Source: Stratiformator vulcanicus (GTDB lineage: Bacteria; Planctomycetota; Planctomycetia; Planctomycetales; Planctomycetaceae). Taken from it: 64,000 bases of DNA. The DNA is taken from assembly GCF_007744515.1 (NCBI RefSeq), contig NZ_CP036268.1:2333712-2397711 (forward strand), in the 5' to 3' direction. Shown here in pieces: positions 49,987-58,997 of this stretch; position 1 is the first letter of the stretch; the number at the start of each line of letters is the position of its first letter. The notes beneath the pieces were generated by a model that was not told where the DNA came from, made no database searches, and worked only from the letters and a program-made list of their open reading frames with translations. The position numbers and the translations under genes were made by a program.

Positions 49987-50328
49987 ATGAAGGTAAATCG
50001 CAAGGCCGGCAAAGATTCCGGTTGGGATCAACTTCACTGTGAGATTGAGGGTGACACGGCTGTTGTCAGCTTCGGTGATGTTCGCTCTCCGCACGAAACG
50101 GATGCCGGCGAGATTGCTGACAAACTGGAACAATTGGTGAAACGACATGCGATCAAAACGCTTGTCTTCGATCTCGAAAATGTCGCGATGTTGCCAAGCG
50201 ACGTGTTCGGCTTGCTCATCCTTTACCGTAACCGCGGATACGACGTCGCTATTCGTCGGCCCTCGCGGGAAGTTACGGATGTGCTCGCAGTCACGAAAAT
50301 CGATAGCATTATTCGCGTCGAGCGATAA
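49987..50328 (+). CDS. STAS-domain anti-anti-sigma-like protein
   Basis: A soluble domain that typically binds an RsbW-like kinase when unphosphorylated. I use the ATG at 49987 (113 residues, a bare STAS domain); ATG 49915 and TTG 49897 are also in frame. The strand-helix pattern G-D-T-A-V-V-S-F, T-L-V-F-D-L-E-N-V, and V-L-A-V-T-K-I-D-S-I-I-R-V fits SpoIIAA/RsbV. The phospho-site loop reads L-P-S71-D-V-F-G against M-D-S-S-G-L-G, so the acceptor Ser is kept while its neighbours differ. It lies about 160 bases after the ATPase-regulator gene; a shared pathway is inferred. Confidence 0.82.
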   Translation: MKVNRKAGKDSGWDQLHCEIEGDTAVVSFGDVRSPHETDAGEIADKLEQLVKRHAIKTLVFDLENVAMLPSDVFGLLILYRNRGYDVAIRRPSREVTDVLAVTKIDSIIRVER

Positions 50329-50506
50329 TTGTTTCTGCGGCTTGTTCCTGGCGCGCAGTGCAAAATCGTATGATGAATTTGCGGCGATATTGGGACAAAG
50401 CCGAGGCGTCTCGCTTTGATAACCTTAACAAAGTCGGTCGGTGTTTAATCGGCTCGTGAGCGTTCGGTGCGTGGCAATCGAAAAACTCGGCCCCACGTCA
50501 ATGGTG

Positions 50507-53500
50507 TCAGATTGCCTCGACTTGATTTTCGACGCTTTCTTCCTCGATAAGTGAAACCTCGGATTGTGACTCCTTAACGACTCGCTCTCCTTCTTTCATG
50601 CCGATCGTCCAGAACAGGGCGGGATGAACGAAGAAGTCGAGCAGGGTGGAACTGATGAGTCCTCCTAGGATCACGGTTGCGACCGGATATAGTATTTCCT
50701 TACCCGGTTCACCTGCCGCAAGCACGAGCGGCACAAGTCCCAGTCCCGATGTGAGCGCTGTCATAAAGACCGGCGCGAGACGTTCAAGACCGGCTCGTAA
50801 AATCATTTCTTTCGTCCAATCTTCACCCTCATATTTCACGAGATGAAGATAGTGGTTTAGTAGAAGGATCCCATTTCGTGAGGCGATTCCGGCTAGCGAG
50901 ATGAAGCCGACCATGGCTGCGACGGTCATTGTTTGCCCTGTCACAACCAATGCGGTCACCGAACCGATGAACGCCATGGGAAGCGCCGCCATCACTTGTA
51001 ACGATAAATTGATAGAGCGAAACATCGTGTAGAGCACCAGGAACACACCCACAAGCGATATTAAGAACAACGCTCCGATCATACGGGATGCCGATTGCTC
51101 GCTTTCAAACTGACCGCCATATTCGAGAAAATATCCTGGCGGGAGTGATTGAACCAACGGATTGAGTTGTGCTTTGATTTCGTCGACGACATCGACAACG
51201 CCGCGCCCGGTCACGTTGCATTGGAGGACGATTCGCCGTCGCACATTCTCTCGGTTGATCGTGTTCGGCCCGCCCGACTCATAAATATTTGCAACCGCTT
51301 CGAGTGGAATCCGACTGTCGTCGTCGAGACGAAGGGTAAGGCGGCGCAGTTTCTGTAGGTCCTCTCGATAGTCTTCTTTTAGACGCACGAGCAGGTCGAA
51401 CGTGCGCTGGCCCAGCAACACTTCGGAAACGACCTGACCCTGCATAGCCGTCTTAATGACATCGTTCACTTCTTGAGCCGACAGGCCATAGAAGAGAAGC
51501 TTGTCTCGATCAAGTTCGAGCCGGAGCTGCGGGATAATCACCTGAGGTTCGACAAGAATGTCGGTGACTCCATCGATTTCTTCAATGGCATGCTCCATTT
51601 TCTCGGCTTCTTTGCGAAGCACGGTCAGCTCATCCCCATAGAGTTTTATTCCGATTTGCGCTTTAATTCCTGAGAGCATGTGTGAAATTAAATGGGCCAG
51701 CGGCTGTTCGACAGCAGTGGCGACGCCAGGGACCGCATCGAGGGCCTTGCGCACGTCCTCGAGTTGTTCCTCGCGTGGGCGCTTCGACTCCGGATCAAGT
51801 TCAATAATGATTTCGCTCGTATTCACGCCCTCGGCATGTTCATCTAACTCAGCCCGGCCGGTTCGCCTGACGAATCGTGTGACGTCTTCGACTTCCCGAA
51901 GCTGCTGTTCCACCTGGCGGGCAATCGACTGAGACGTTTCGAGTGACGTTCCGGGCGGCAGGACCACGTTTGCCTGAATCGTTCCCTCATTGAATGGTGG
52001 CAAGAAATCTCGCTCGAGATTGACCAGAAACAGGCCCGCGATTCCGACAAGACAGGCGATCGCTGTCAGATTCAGAGCCGGGAACCGGAGGCTGAATCTG
52101 ATGATCTTGCCGCCGAACCATTTTAAGACTCGAAGAAGCGGCCCGTCGCGTTCGGAATCGGACAGCTTTTGCTTTCCAAGCAGCCAGTAAGACAGGACCG
52201 GTGTGACGGTGAGCGAAATGAACAGCGAAGATAGGATCGAAACGATATAGGCAATCCCGAGCGGGGCGAAGAGGCGGCCCTCCATCCCCGAGAGAGCGAA
52301 CAGTGGGACGAACACCAAAATGACGATCGCGGTCCCGAATACAATGGAGTTGCGGACTTCGACGCTCGCTCGGAAAACCACGAGCAAGGGATTGATCGGA
52401 GTCTGGGCACGGCGATTTTCTTTTAATCGGCGGAAGATATTTTCGACGTCGACGATCGCGTCGTCGACCAGTTCTCCGATGGCGACAGCGAGGCCGCCGA
52501 GCGTCATCGTATTGACTGACATACCGAACACGGCGAACACGATGGCGGTCACGAACAATGACAGCGGAATCGCGGTCAGCGTGATAAATGTCGTGCGAAT
52601 ATTCATCAGGAATAAGAACAACACGATCACAACCAGAATGCCTCCGTCGCGCAATGCTTCGAGGACGTTCTCCACCGCTCGGTCGATGAATAGCTTTTGT
52701 GAATAGAGCGGTTCGACTCTGACTCCGGCGGGAAGCGTCGTTTTTAGGTCCTCGACAGCGGCGAGAATCTCGTCGGTCACTCGTCGGGTGTCGGCATCCG
52801 GTTGTTTGTTGATTGTCAGGACGACCGCCGGTCCGCCGCTAATGTCGCCGCCTTCGTTCCAAACGAATGCCGAGCTGTCGCCGCGTTTAACTTGTGGACC
52901 GGTCTTAATCTGAGCGAGCTGCTCGAGCGAAATTGGGCGTCCGTTCCGTTTTGCCACGACCACCTTGTTTAGGTCTTCGGTGGTCTGAATTCGACCGAGC
53001 GCTCGCACCAGAAATTCATTCGGCCCTTGATCGTCGAGATATCCGCCAGTTGCATTTAAATTACTTCCGCGAACGGCTTCTTTTACTTCATGTAGCGTGA
53101 CGCCGAGGCGGAGGAGCGCATTCGGATCAACGAGGACCTGAAATTGCTTGCGTTCGCCCCCCATCGTAAAGACTTGAGAGACTCCGGAAATCGTCAGCAG
53201 GCGTTGCCGGACGACCCAATCGGCAAGAGTGCGCAACTCCATCGGATCGACGGCAGACCCGTCATCCCACATCCCCAGCATCACGATCTGTCCCATAATT
53301 GAAGAGATCGGAGCAAGTGACGGTTTCACGCCTTCGGGCAGGCGATCTTGCACCAATTGCAGCCGCTCGCCCACGATTTGTCGATCAGTAAAGATGTCCG
53401 TCCCCCAACCGAACTCGACGTAAATGATTGAAATGCCGACGCCCGAGGAACTGCGAACCACTTCGACGCCGCTCGCTCCGTTGACGGCCGTTTCGATCGG

Positions 53501-53701
53501 AAAGGTTACGAGCGATTCGACTTCTTCCGGAGCAAGGCCCGGCGCTTCGGTCATAATGACGACGCGAGGTCGGTTCAAATTTGGGAAGACGTCGACCGGT
53601 ACTCGAAATGAGGCCCATGTGCCGGCGGCAACGACCAGCAGGGCAATCGCGATTACGAGTAATCGCTGCTGCAATGAGAAACGGATAATTGAATTGAGAA
53701 T
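50507..53701 (-). CDS. CusA/CzcA-type RND metal-efflux pump, AUU start
   Basis: Inner-membrane proton-driven exporter, 1064 residues, typical length. Motifs: F-P-x-L-N-R-P-R-V near the N-terminus, twelve predicted membrane helices, and A-I-G-E-L-V-D-D-A-I-V-D-V-E-N in helix 4. That last motif is nearer the monovalent-metal (CusA) than the CzcA D-F-G-x-x-x-D-G-A-V pattern. The expected family start L-N-S-I-I-R-F-S-L-Q-Q-R is encoded only if translation begins at ATT, 53701. A GGAGG lies 8 bases upstream of it. The next possible start, TTG 53674, cuts the first helix. It follows the adaptor gene on the same strand. No outer-membrane channel gene is nearby. Confidence 0.92.
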   Translation of the reverse strand: MLNSIIRFSLQQRLLVIAIALLVVAAGTWASFRVPVDVFPNLNRPRVVIMTEAPGLAPEEVESLVTFPIETAVNGASGVEVVRSSSGVGISIIYVEFGWGTDIFTDRQIVGERLQLVQDRLPEGVKPSLAPISSIMGQIVMLGMWDDGSAVDPMELRTLADWVVRQRLLTISGVSQVFTMGGERKQFQVLVDPNALLRLGVTLHEVKEAVRGSNLNATGGYLDDQGPNEFLVRALGRIQTTEDLNKVVVAKRNGRPISLEQLAQIKTGPQVKRGDSSAFVWNEGGDISGGPAVVLTINKQPDADTRRVTDEILAAVEDLKTTLPAGVRVEPLYSQKLFIDRAVENVLEALRDGGILVVIVLFLFLMNIRTTFITLTAIPLSLFVTAIVFAVFGMSVNTMTLGGLAVAIGELVDDAIVDVENIFRRLKENRRAQTPINPLLVVFRASVEVRNSIVFGTAIVILVFVPLFALSGMEGRLFAPLGIAYIVSILSSLFISLTVTPVLSYWLLGKQKLSDSERDGPLLRVLKWFGGKIIRFSLRFPALNLTAIACLVGIAGLFLVNLERDFLPPFNEGTIQANVVLPPGTSLETSQSIARQVEQQLREVEDVTRFVRRTGRAELDEHAEGVNTSEIIIELDPESKRPREEQLEDVRKALDAVPGVATAVEQPLAHLISHMLSGIKAQIGIKLYGDELTVLRKEAEKMEHAIEEIDGVTDILVEPQVIIPQLRLELDRDKLLFYGLSAQEVNDVIKTAMQGQVVSEVLLGQRTFDLLVRLKEDYREDLQKLRRLTLRLDDDSRIPLEAVANIYESGGPNTINRENVRRRIVLQCNVTGRGVVDVVDEIKAQLNPLVQSLPPGYFLEYGGQFESEQSASRMIGALFLISLVGVFLVLYTMFRSINLSLQVMAALPMAFIGSVTALVVTGQTMTVAAMVGFISLAGIASRNGILLLNHYLHLVKYEGEDWTKEMILRAGLERLAPVFMTALTSGLGLVPLVLAAGEPGKEILYPVATVILGGLISSTLLDFFVHPALFWTIGMKEGERVVKESQSEVSLIEEESVENQVEAI

Positions 53702-53714
53702 TGTTCAGTCCTCC
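53699..53714 (-). promoter_or_regulatory. GGAGG ribosome-binding site in front of an ATT start
   Basis: On the minus strand GGAGG (53714-53710) is followed by ACTGAACA and then ATT (53701-53699). The spacing is optimal. No ATG, GTG or TTG occurs in frame between the upstream stop TGA at 53707 and the TTG at 53674. Confidence 0.7.
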
Positions 53715-53845
53715 GCGGCAAAGCGCCGATTTTCAGTCGGGGTGGATACCGCTCAATTGATGCGAGACATTTAAGAGCTCGCTCGAATGTGTCACCGGTA
53801 GGTCTTGCAGAGGTTCAGCGCAGCGGAGCTTCACTGTGCTAATTC

Positions 53846-55483
53846 TTAATGAGAATGGCCGGCGTGCGGGTCGACCCCGCCGCCTGATTGATTCTCAATC
53901 GCCAAATGCAGTTGATGGGCGCCTAAACCGGCGACGATATCACCGGGGTTTATCGAGCCATCGTTGGCGATCACCACTGTCATTTGATCTCTGAACATGA
54001 CGGTGACGGGGATTTGTTCGAATTCATCGCCTTCCTGTCGGTAGACGAATGATTCAACGCCGTCGCGCGCGACCGCGTCGGCCGGCAGGACGATTTGATT
54101 TTCCCATTGTTCGATCGGCACACGGAGTTCGATTCGCCGTCCCGGAACGTACCGCCACTCGATATATCGCTTGCCGTCGACTGAGCGGTCAGCCGTAATT
54201 TCATTCGGCAATCGGACGTAGAACTTTAATGTCCGCTCGTCACGATCGACCTCGTTGGCAAGGTAGGCGAATGGAAGATCATGAATGATTTCGCGTTCAC
54301 GGCCCGCGTTTTCAAACACGGCCTCCACCGGCCAACCTTGCCCCGCGATGGCTCTGATTGCCGCGACGTCCTGTTCGAACGCGTGGCCTTCAATGTAGAG
54401 CAGGTCGTAGTCCGCCAGGTCGCACAGCGTCTGGCCCGCTTGCACGGCCTCTCCCGGCTGAATACGCATCGTCTTCAGGACGAGCGGTCCAAAGTGAACG
54501 GATTCGGAAAGGGCGGCGGTTCGTATCTTAGGAATCGATTCAACGCCTTCGCTTGCGGGACGTGAGTCTGCGAAATCAAATTTTTCGGCGCCGTGGCCAT
54601 CAATGGCCGGGGCAAAAATTTGCAGCTCTTTGAGGAGCCGTCGACTATCTTCAATTTGCGTTACTTGTTTTTCAGAGAGACCATGCAGGCGAAGGGACTC
54701 TCGTTGGGCATCGCGTATCGCTCTTAACTTGGCCTGCTCGTACTCGCTTTCCAACAGCAGTTTGCGGGCGACGGCTCCGCTTCGAGTGACGACTTCGAGT
54801 CGATTAATTTCTCGCTGCTCGACGTCCAATTCGCCAAGGGTCCGCAGGAATTCAGTTTGCGTTCGAACTAAGTCTTCATGGGTTAATCGGACCTCAAACA
54901 TTAACGTTCCCGGTTCAACCGCTTGCCCTTCAAGGACATGCACCTTCTCAATAACGCCGGTCAGTGGGGTTGCGATCGTTACCCGCGAGTGCCCGGGGCG
55001 TTCGGCGATGACGGCTGGTACCGAGATCGAGCGGCGGAACGTGGTCAGCTCGACGTTCTGAAGTGCGTCACCCGTCAAACCGATGCTCCGCATCGCCTGG
55101 GGGCTTAATTCGATGTGGGAGAATTCGGGCTCGTCGTGGTGATCATCAAAGTGATGGTCGTCATGATCACCGTGCGCATGGTCGTGGTGATCATGCTCGG
55201 CGTGATGGTTATCGTCGTGATGGTCATCGTCGTGGTGGTCATCGTCGTGGTGGTCATCGTCGTGGTGGTCATCGTCGTGATGGTCATCGTCGTGATGGTC
55301 ATCGTCGTGATGGTCATCGTCGTGATGGTCATCGTCCATGGATGCGGGGCTGCTCCGCAGCGACGCTATGATCCCGCTGACGCCCGAATGCACACTCGGA
55401 ACGAAGAACGCGGCCAGAACAACGCAGACTGCGATTGCCAAGAGGAAACGAGAGAGTCGAACCGCAGTGATATTTGTTTTCAT
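53846..55483 (-). CDS. Efflux adaptor (CusB/CzcB-type) with His/Asp repeat
   Basis: Periplasmic membrane-fusion protein joining the RND pump to an outer-membrane channel. It has 545 residues from the ATG at 55483 with a membrane-anchor or signal helix R-F-L-L-A-I-A-V-C-V-V. Next comes a run of nine units (D-D-H-H-D) followed by H-D-H-H-D-H-A-H-G-D-H-D-D-H-H, an exposed metal-binding segment of about 70 residues. The adaptor fold follows: barrel and lipoyl parts, a coiled-coil hairpin around E-F-L-R-T-L-G-E-L-D-V-E-Q-R-E, and the beta-barrel domain. It ends with G-G-V-D-P-H-A-G-H-S-H, more His. The ligand could be zinc, nickel, cobalt or copper. It lies 144 bases before the pump gene. Confidence 0.9.
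   Translation of the reverse strand: MKTNITAVRLSRFLLAIAVCVVLAAFFVPSVHSGVSGIIASLRSSPASMDDDHHDDDHHDDDHHDDDHHDDDHHDDDHHDDDHHDDDHHDDNHHAEHDHHDHAHGDHDDHHFDDHHDEPEFSHIELSPQAMRSIGLTGDALQNVELTTFRRSISVPAVIAERPGHSRVTIATPLTGVIEKVHVLEGQAVEPGTLMFEVRLTHEDLVRTQTEFLRTLGELDVEQREINRLEVVTRSGAVARKLLLESEYEQAKLRAIRDAQRESLRLHGLSEKQVTQIEDSRRLLKELQIFAPAIDGHGAEKFDFADSRPASEGVESIPKIRTAALSESVHFGPLVLKTMRIQPGEAVQAGQTLCDLADYDLLYIEGHAFEQDVAAIRAIAGQGWPVEAVFENAGREREIIHDLPFAYLANEVDRDERTLKFYVRLPNEITADRSVDGKRYIEWRYVPGRRIELRVPIEQWENQIVLPADAVARDGVESFVYRQEGDEFEQIPVTVMFRDQMTVVIANDGSINPGDIVAGLGAHQLHLAIENQSGGGVDPHAGHSH
55201..55335. repeat. Nine 15-base tandem repeats in the adaptor gene
   Basis: Nine consecutive copies of CGTGATGGTCATCGT with only A/G and C/T variants, in frame on the minus strand. 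Copy number could change by slippage without shifting frame. Confidence 0.9.
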
Positions 55484-55693
55484 CGCCAGAGCGACCTCAG
55501 ATTGAATAAACGGACTCCGCGCGGGCGCTGTGAAAGACAACAGCCGCATCGCAGGAAGTGCTCAGTAACGCTCAGCGCTGCCGAAAGAACCGACGGGCAT
55601 CGGTGATGCGAGGACGCGCAATCAAGCTCGTCGCGGTGAAGCGAAAGCGCGAGGCGCATTCATCGCGGTAAATCAACTTTGGCGCAGGGGCGA

Positions 55694-56155
55694 TTACAGT
55701 CGCCAAACCCGCTGCATGATCCGAATCGCGGGCGGACTGCCGGAGATCGATCGGTCAAAGCAGGTTTCGCGGAGCCGACCGTTCTCTGTCAAGCCGGTCG
55801 AAGCGGTCGCGAACCAGACGGACTTCGAAACGTCTGTCAAAGAGTTCGAGAGCCGGCAAGTCGTCGAAGCACGCAATCCCACAAAGTCTGAACAGCAACA
55901 TCCGTCACAGGGTTCGAATGGGGAATGTGGCGCTTCGCCCGTTTCGTCATCGCTGCCGTGGAACGCGATCTGTTCATCAGCATGATCCGAACTGTGTGAC
56001 GCAGTTCGGATCAGAGCAGCTTTGCTTGTCTGTTGTGTGTCAACGCCCACATCGTGGGCCGCTTCGGCTCCGTGCGAATGATGCCCACAGCACCCGAAAA
56101 GTGCTTGGAGGCCCATCGCAGCGATGGTCAATAAGCTGACAAGCGATTGAAACAT
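55694..56155 (-). CDS. Small exported Cys/His-rich protein of the efflux operon
   Basis: 153 residues from the ATG at 56155, with AGG about 8 bases upstream; an ATG at 56185 adds ten. It begins with a signal-peptide-like M-F-Q-S-L-V-S-L-L-T-I-A-A-M-G and then G-C-C-G-H-H-S-H. Later it has E-P-C-D-G-C-C-C-S-D, so the Cys and His residues come in two clusters suited to metal binding. No family is recognised. It stands first on the strand that continues with the adaptor and RND pump, 210 bases apart, which suggests a periplasmic metal-handling or sensing role. The C-terminal third is less convincing as protein. Confidence 0.68.
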   Translation of the reverse strand: MFQSLVSLLTIAAMGLQALFGCCGHHSHGAEAAHDVGVDTQQTSKAALIRTASHSSDHADEQIAFHGSDDETGEAPHSPFEPCDGCCCSDFVGLRASTTCRLSNSLTDVSKSVWFATASTGLTENGRLRETCFDRSISGSPPAIRIMQRVWRL

Positions 56156-56364
56156 TCCAACCTGCTCAATGGCGTAGCGCGGCATTCCGATCGGAATCCC
56201 TTACTCAAAGTTCTATCAATGCCGAGCCGGTCGGTCCATCCCTTCTTACGCGGGATTTGAATTCACTCGAGACTGAAAGCACGACGGCACGCAGCCGCCA
56301 CGAAGTGACTGCACTGTCCGATCGACAGGGAATCGACCAAAAGAGATGGACTATTCGCCGGGCT

Positions 56365-57507
56365 TCAAGTGCGGCGAAGCAGTGATTGACGCGCCGACGT
56401 GGCGATTTCGGCCGCCCGCGATGCCGTTTCGGCTAGCGCTGTCAGGTGCCCAACTTTGCGGCCGGGACGGGGCCCACTTTTGCCGTACAAATGCAGTTTG
56501 ACTTCGGACTGCGCGAGCGCCGCGGCCCAATTCGGCTCTCCGCCCGACCATAGATCGCCGAGCAGGTTCGCCATTGCCGCGGGACGAAGTTGCTCGACCG
56601 AGCCGAGCGGCAAGCCGCAAACCGCCCGCACCTGCTGCTCGAATTGGCTCGTGGCGCAGGAATCGATCGTCAGGTGTCCCGAATTGTGCGGTCGCGGGGC
56701 GAGTTCGTTAATCAGCAGGCGGCCGTCTCCGGTGAGGAAGAACTCCACGCACAGCACGCCCACGACGTCCAGCGTTTCGAACACCGATCGGGTGATTTGC
56801 AGCGCGTCCTCAGCTACCTCCGGTGAGACATTGGCGGGGTACGTCGATAGGTCGAGAATATGATTCTGGTGATCGTTTTCGATCGGGCCGAAGGCTTTGA
56901 AGTCGCCGCCCGCTCCGCGGACCCCGACGACCGAGACTTCTTTTTCGAACGGGACGAACGCTTCCAGAATCGCTTCGTCGGTCGCAAGGTCTTCCCACGC
57001 GGCAGCAAGCTCATCCGCAGTTTCAATCCGGCGCTGGCCCTTGCCGTCATAGCCCCATGCGGCCGTCTTCAGGATCGCGGGCAGCATCAGTTCACTCGCG
57101 GCCGCTACGAGTTCACTCAGCGATCGCACGGCGGCGAAAGGGGTTACCGGTAAGCCTGCATCGCGGAGCGTTGACTTCTCTCGGATGCGATGCTGCGCGA
57201 CGTGCAGCACGTTCCCACCGGGGCGAACCGGCGAGTAACGCTCACAGGCCGCGACGGTTTCGGACGGCACGTTCTCAAATTCAAACGTGACGACCGAGAC
57301 CGACTTCGCAAATTTCTCGACCCGCTCGAGATCGGAATAGTCGGCTTTGATTTCGATGTCGGCGACTTGGCCGGTCGGCGTGTCATCGGACGGAGAGTAA
57401 ACCGCAACGCGATAGCCCATCTGCCGGGCCGCGATCGCAAACATTCGACCTAATTGGCCGCTTCCGAGCACGCCGAGGGTTGCTCCGGGGAGGATCGGAC
57501 TGCTCAT
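56365..57507 (-). CDS. purK: N5-carboxyaminoimidazole ribonucleotide synthase
   Basis: ATP-grasp enzyme that adds bicarbonate to AIR in purine synthesis, 380 residues. N-terminal [12 protein letters not shown], central ATP-grasp with [13 protein letters not shown][11 protein letters not shown], and the metal site [24 protein letters not shown] are all complete. It overlaps purE by 4 bases (ATGA), so the two are coupled. The pair forms the bacterial two-step route from AIR to CAIR. Confidence 0.96.
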   Translation of the reverse strand: MSSPILPGATLGVLGSGQLGRMFAIAARQMGYRVAVYSPSDDTPTGQVADIEIKADYSDLERVEKFAKSVSVVTFEFENVPSETVAACERYSPVRPGGNVLHVAQHRIREKSTLRDAGLPVTPFAAVRSLSELVAAASELMLPAILKTAAWGYDGKGQRRIETADELAAAWEDLATDEAILEAFVPFEKEVSVVGVRGAGGDFKAFGPIENDHQNHILDLSTYPANVSPEVAEDALQITRSVFETLDVVGVLCVEFFLTGDGRLLINELAPRPHNSGHLTIDSCATSQFEQQVRAVCGLPLGSVEQLRPAAMANLLGDLWSGGEPNWAAALAQSEVKLHLYGKSGPRPGRKVGHLTALAETASRAAEIATSARQSLLRRT

Positions 57508-58007
57508 CCGTGAGAGTCCTCCAACACGGCTTGCGTCTGTCGTTCGTTGTATTCGCTCAGTTGGTCGGCGAGAGCCTGGTCGTTGGTTGCCAGAATTCGA
57601 ACCGCGAGCAGCCCGGCATTTTTCGCTCCCGCAGTCCCGATCGCGAGGGTTCCAACGGGAACGCCGCCGGGCATCTGCACGATGGAAAGCAGGGAGTCGA
57701 GCCCGCTTAGCGTCTTGCTTTGGACCGGAACGCCCAACACCGGCAGAGTGGTCTGAGCCGCGACCATTCCCGGCAAATGTGCAGCGCCTCCCGCCCCGGC
57801 GATGATTACCTTCAAGCCGCGCTGGCGCGCCGTCTTTGCGTACTCGTTCATCCAGTCGGGAGTGCGGTGTGCCGACACGATTCGAACTTCGTGTGCAACG
57901 CCGAACCCCTCCAAAATCTTTGCCGCGGCTTGCATGGTTTCCAAGTCGGACCGACTGCCCATAATCACGCCAACAAGCGGATTTTCATCGGTTTGCGGTT
58001 TGTTCAT
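57504..58007 (-). CDS. purE: N5-carboxyaminoimidazole ribonucleotide mutase
   Basis: Cytoplasmic octameric enzyme converting N5-CAIR to CAIR. It has 167 residues, usual for class I. The motifs [29 protein letters not shown] and [22 protein letters not shown] cover the active site; the catalytic His is in G-G-A-A-H-L-P-G. It is upstream of and overlapping purK. Divergent from the HAD phosphatase gene, with a 222-base spacer that should hold its promoter. Confidence 0.96.
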   Translation of the reverse strand: MNKPQTDENPLVGVIMGSRSDLETMQAAAKILEGFGVAHEVRIVSAHRTPDWMNEYAKTARQRGLKVIIAGAGGAAHLPGMVAAQTTLPVLGVPVQSKTLSGLDSLLSIVQMPGGVPVGTLAIGTAGAKNAGLLAVRILATNDQALADQLSEYNERQTQAVLEDSHG

Positions 58008-58229
58008 AAATCCAGCTTCGTCACGTGCGGGTCAATTCGCGAAGGTTTTTCCCTTGATACACCGATCCGGCCGAATGAGAAAGGAATCCGTCGGACCGAA
58101 GTTGGAGATCAGACCGTGTCTGTTGCGCATCGCGGTCTCATTTTGTTAGGGTTTCCCCGCCCAAACCGCGGGGCGAACAGCACTGTGAGACAAAAGTTCT
58201 GTGAGACAAAAGGCACAAAGGGTATCGCC

Positions 58230-58994
58230 GTGAAATGGACGCTGGCTTCAGACATCGACGGCACCCTCGTCGGCAGCCGCGAATCGCTCGATCGACTCGC
58301 CAATCGCTTGGACGTACTCCGCAACGCAGGAGGCCTCTTGCTGATCTACTGCACCGGCCGCCGACTCGATCAAGTCATTGACGGCACCGAGACGGAGGGC
58401 TTGCCGATTCCGGACGCGGTGATCTGTCAGGTTGGGACCGAAATCTATCTCGAGCCGAATCAAGAAAGCGCGTCGCTCGAATCATGGCGGACGAAACTTC
58501 TCAGCGAATACTCCCGCGCTGAGGCGGAATCGTTTCTCGATGGCATTCCGGGACTGCAGATGCAACCACACGAATTTAATACCGACTTGAAAACAAGTTG
58601 CTTCGTCGACGAGTGCCCGAACCCCGATGCAACCGCGGCGATGATCGCGGAGCGGGCTGCGCGGGCGGACGATCGCTACATGGTCATTTACTCCAGCGGG
58701 CGTGACCTCGACATCCTGCCCGCATCATCGGGCAAGGGGAAGGCGATTGCGTTCCTGCTCCAGCATTTAGGTCGTTCTCACGAAAACGTCGTCGTCGCCG
58801 GAGACACGGGGAATGATTCCGCGATGTTTCATCACTTCGACCGGGGAATTGTCGTGGCCAATGCCCAGCCCGAATTAATTGCCCTCGCCGAAGCCGCCGA
58901 TGCGAAGTCGGTCTATCAAGCCGGTCTGCCTTATGCGGCGGGCGTGGAGCAGGGTCTTGAGTTTTTCGGCGTGCTGCCGATTAAGACTGCCTGA
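58230..58994 (+). CDS. HAD-IIB phosphatase, sucrose-phosphatase-like
   Basis: 254 residues from a GTG at 58230 (V-K-W-T-L-A-S-D-I-D-G-T), with AAAGGG upstream. No ATG is available before the catalytic motif, and the longer frame to 57720 overlaps purE and is not protein-like. Motif I D8-I-D10-G-T, an S/T at C-T-G-R-R, Lys in S-S-G-K-G-K-A and the D-T-G-N-D box D-x-x-x-D are complete for the HAD superfamily. The K-G-K-A-I-A-F-L and C-T-G-R parts favour the sucrose-6-phosphate phosphatase / MPGP group. The substrate is unknown; no synthase gene lies beside it. It converges on the photolyase gene with a 3-base gap. Confidence 0.83.
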   Translation: MKWTLASDIDGTLVGSRESLDRLANRLDVLRNAGGLLLIYCTGRRLDQVIDGTETEGLPIPDAVICQVGTEIYLEPNQESASLESWRTKLLSEYSRAEAESFLDGIPGLQMQPHEFNTDLKTSCFVDECPNPDATAAMIAERAARADDRYMVIYSSGRDLDILPASSGKGKAIAFLLQHLGRSHENVVVAGDTGNDSAMFHHFDRGIVVANAQPELIALAEAADAKSVYQAGLPYAAGVEQGLEFFGVLPIKTA

Positions 58995-58997
58995 GCA

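Noticed and set aside
49987-50328. STAS protein lacking the phosphorylated Ser
   Set aside because: Aligning L-P-S-D-V-F-G with M-D-S-S-G-L-G keeps the first Ser, which is the one phosphorylated in SpoIIAA.
55201-55335. CRISPR-like appearance of evenly spaced repeats
   Set aside because: The units are contiguous 15-mers without spacers and lie in frame in the adaptor gene.
55910-55925. tRNA-like GTTCGAATG
   Set aside because: It lies inside a coding frame and no cloverleaf can be drawn around it.
57720-58229. Long N-terminal extension of the HAD phosphatase
   Set aside because: The frame overlaps purE on the other strand, has no domain character, and the GTG at 58230 has a suitable upstream AAAGGG.
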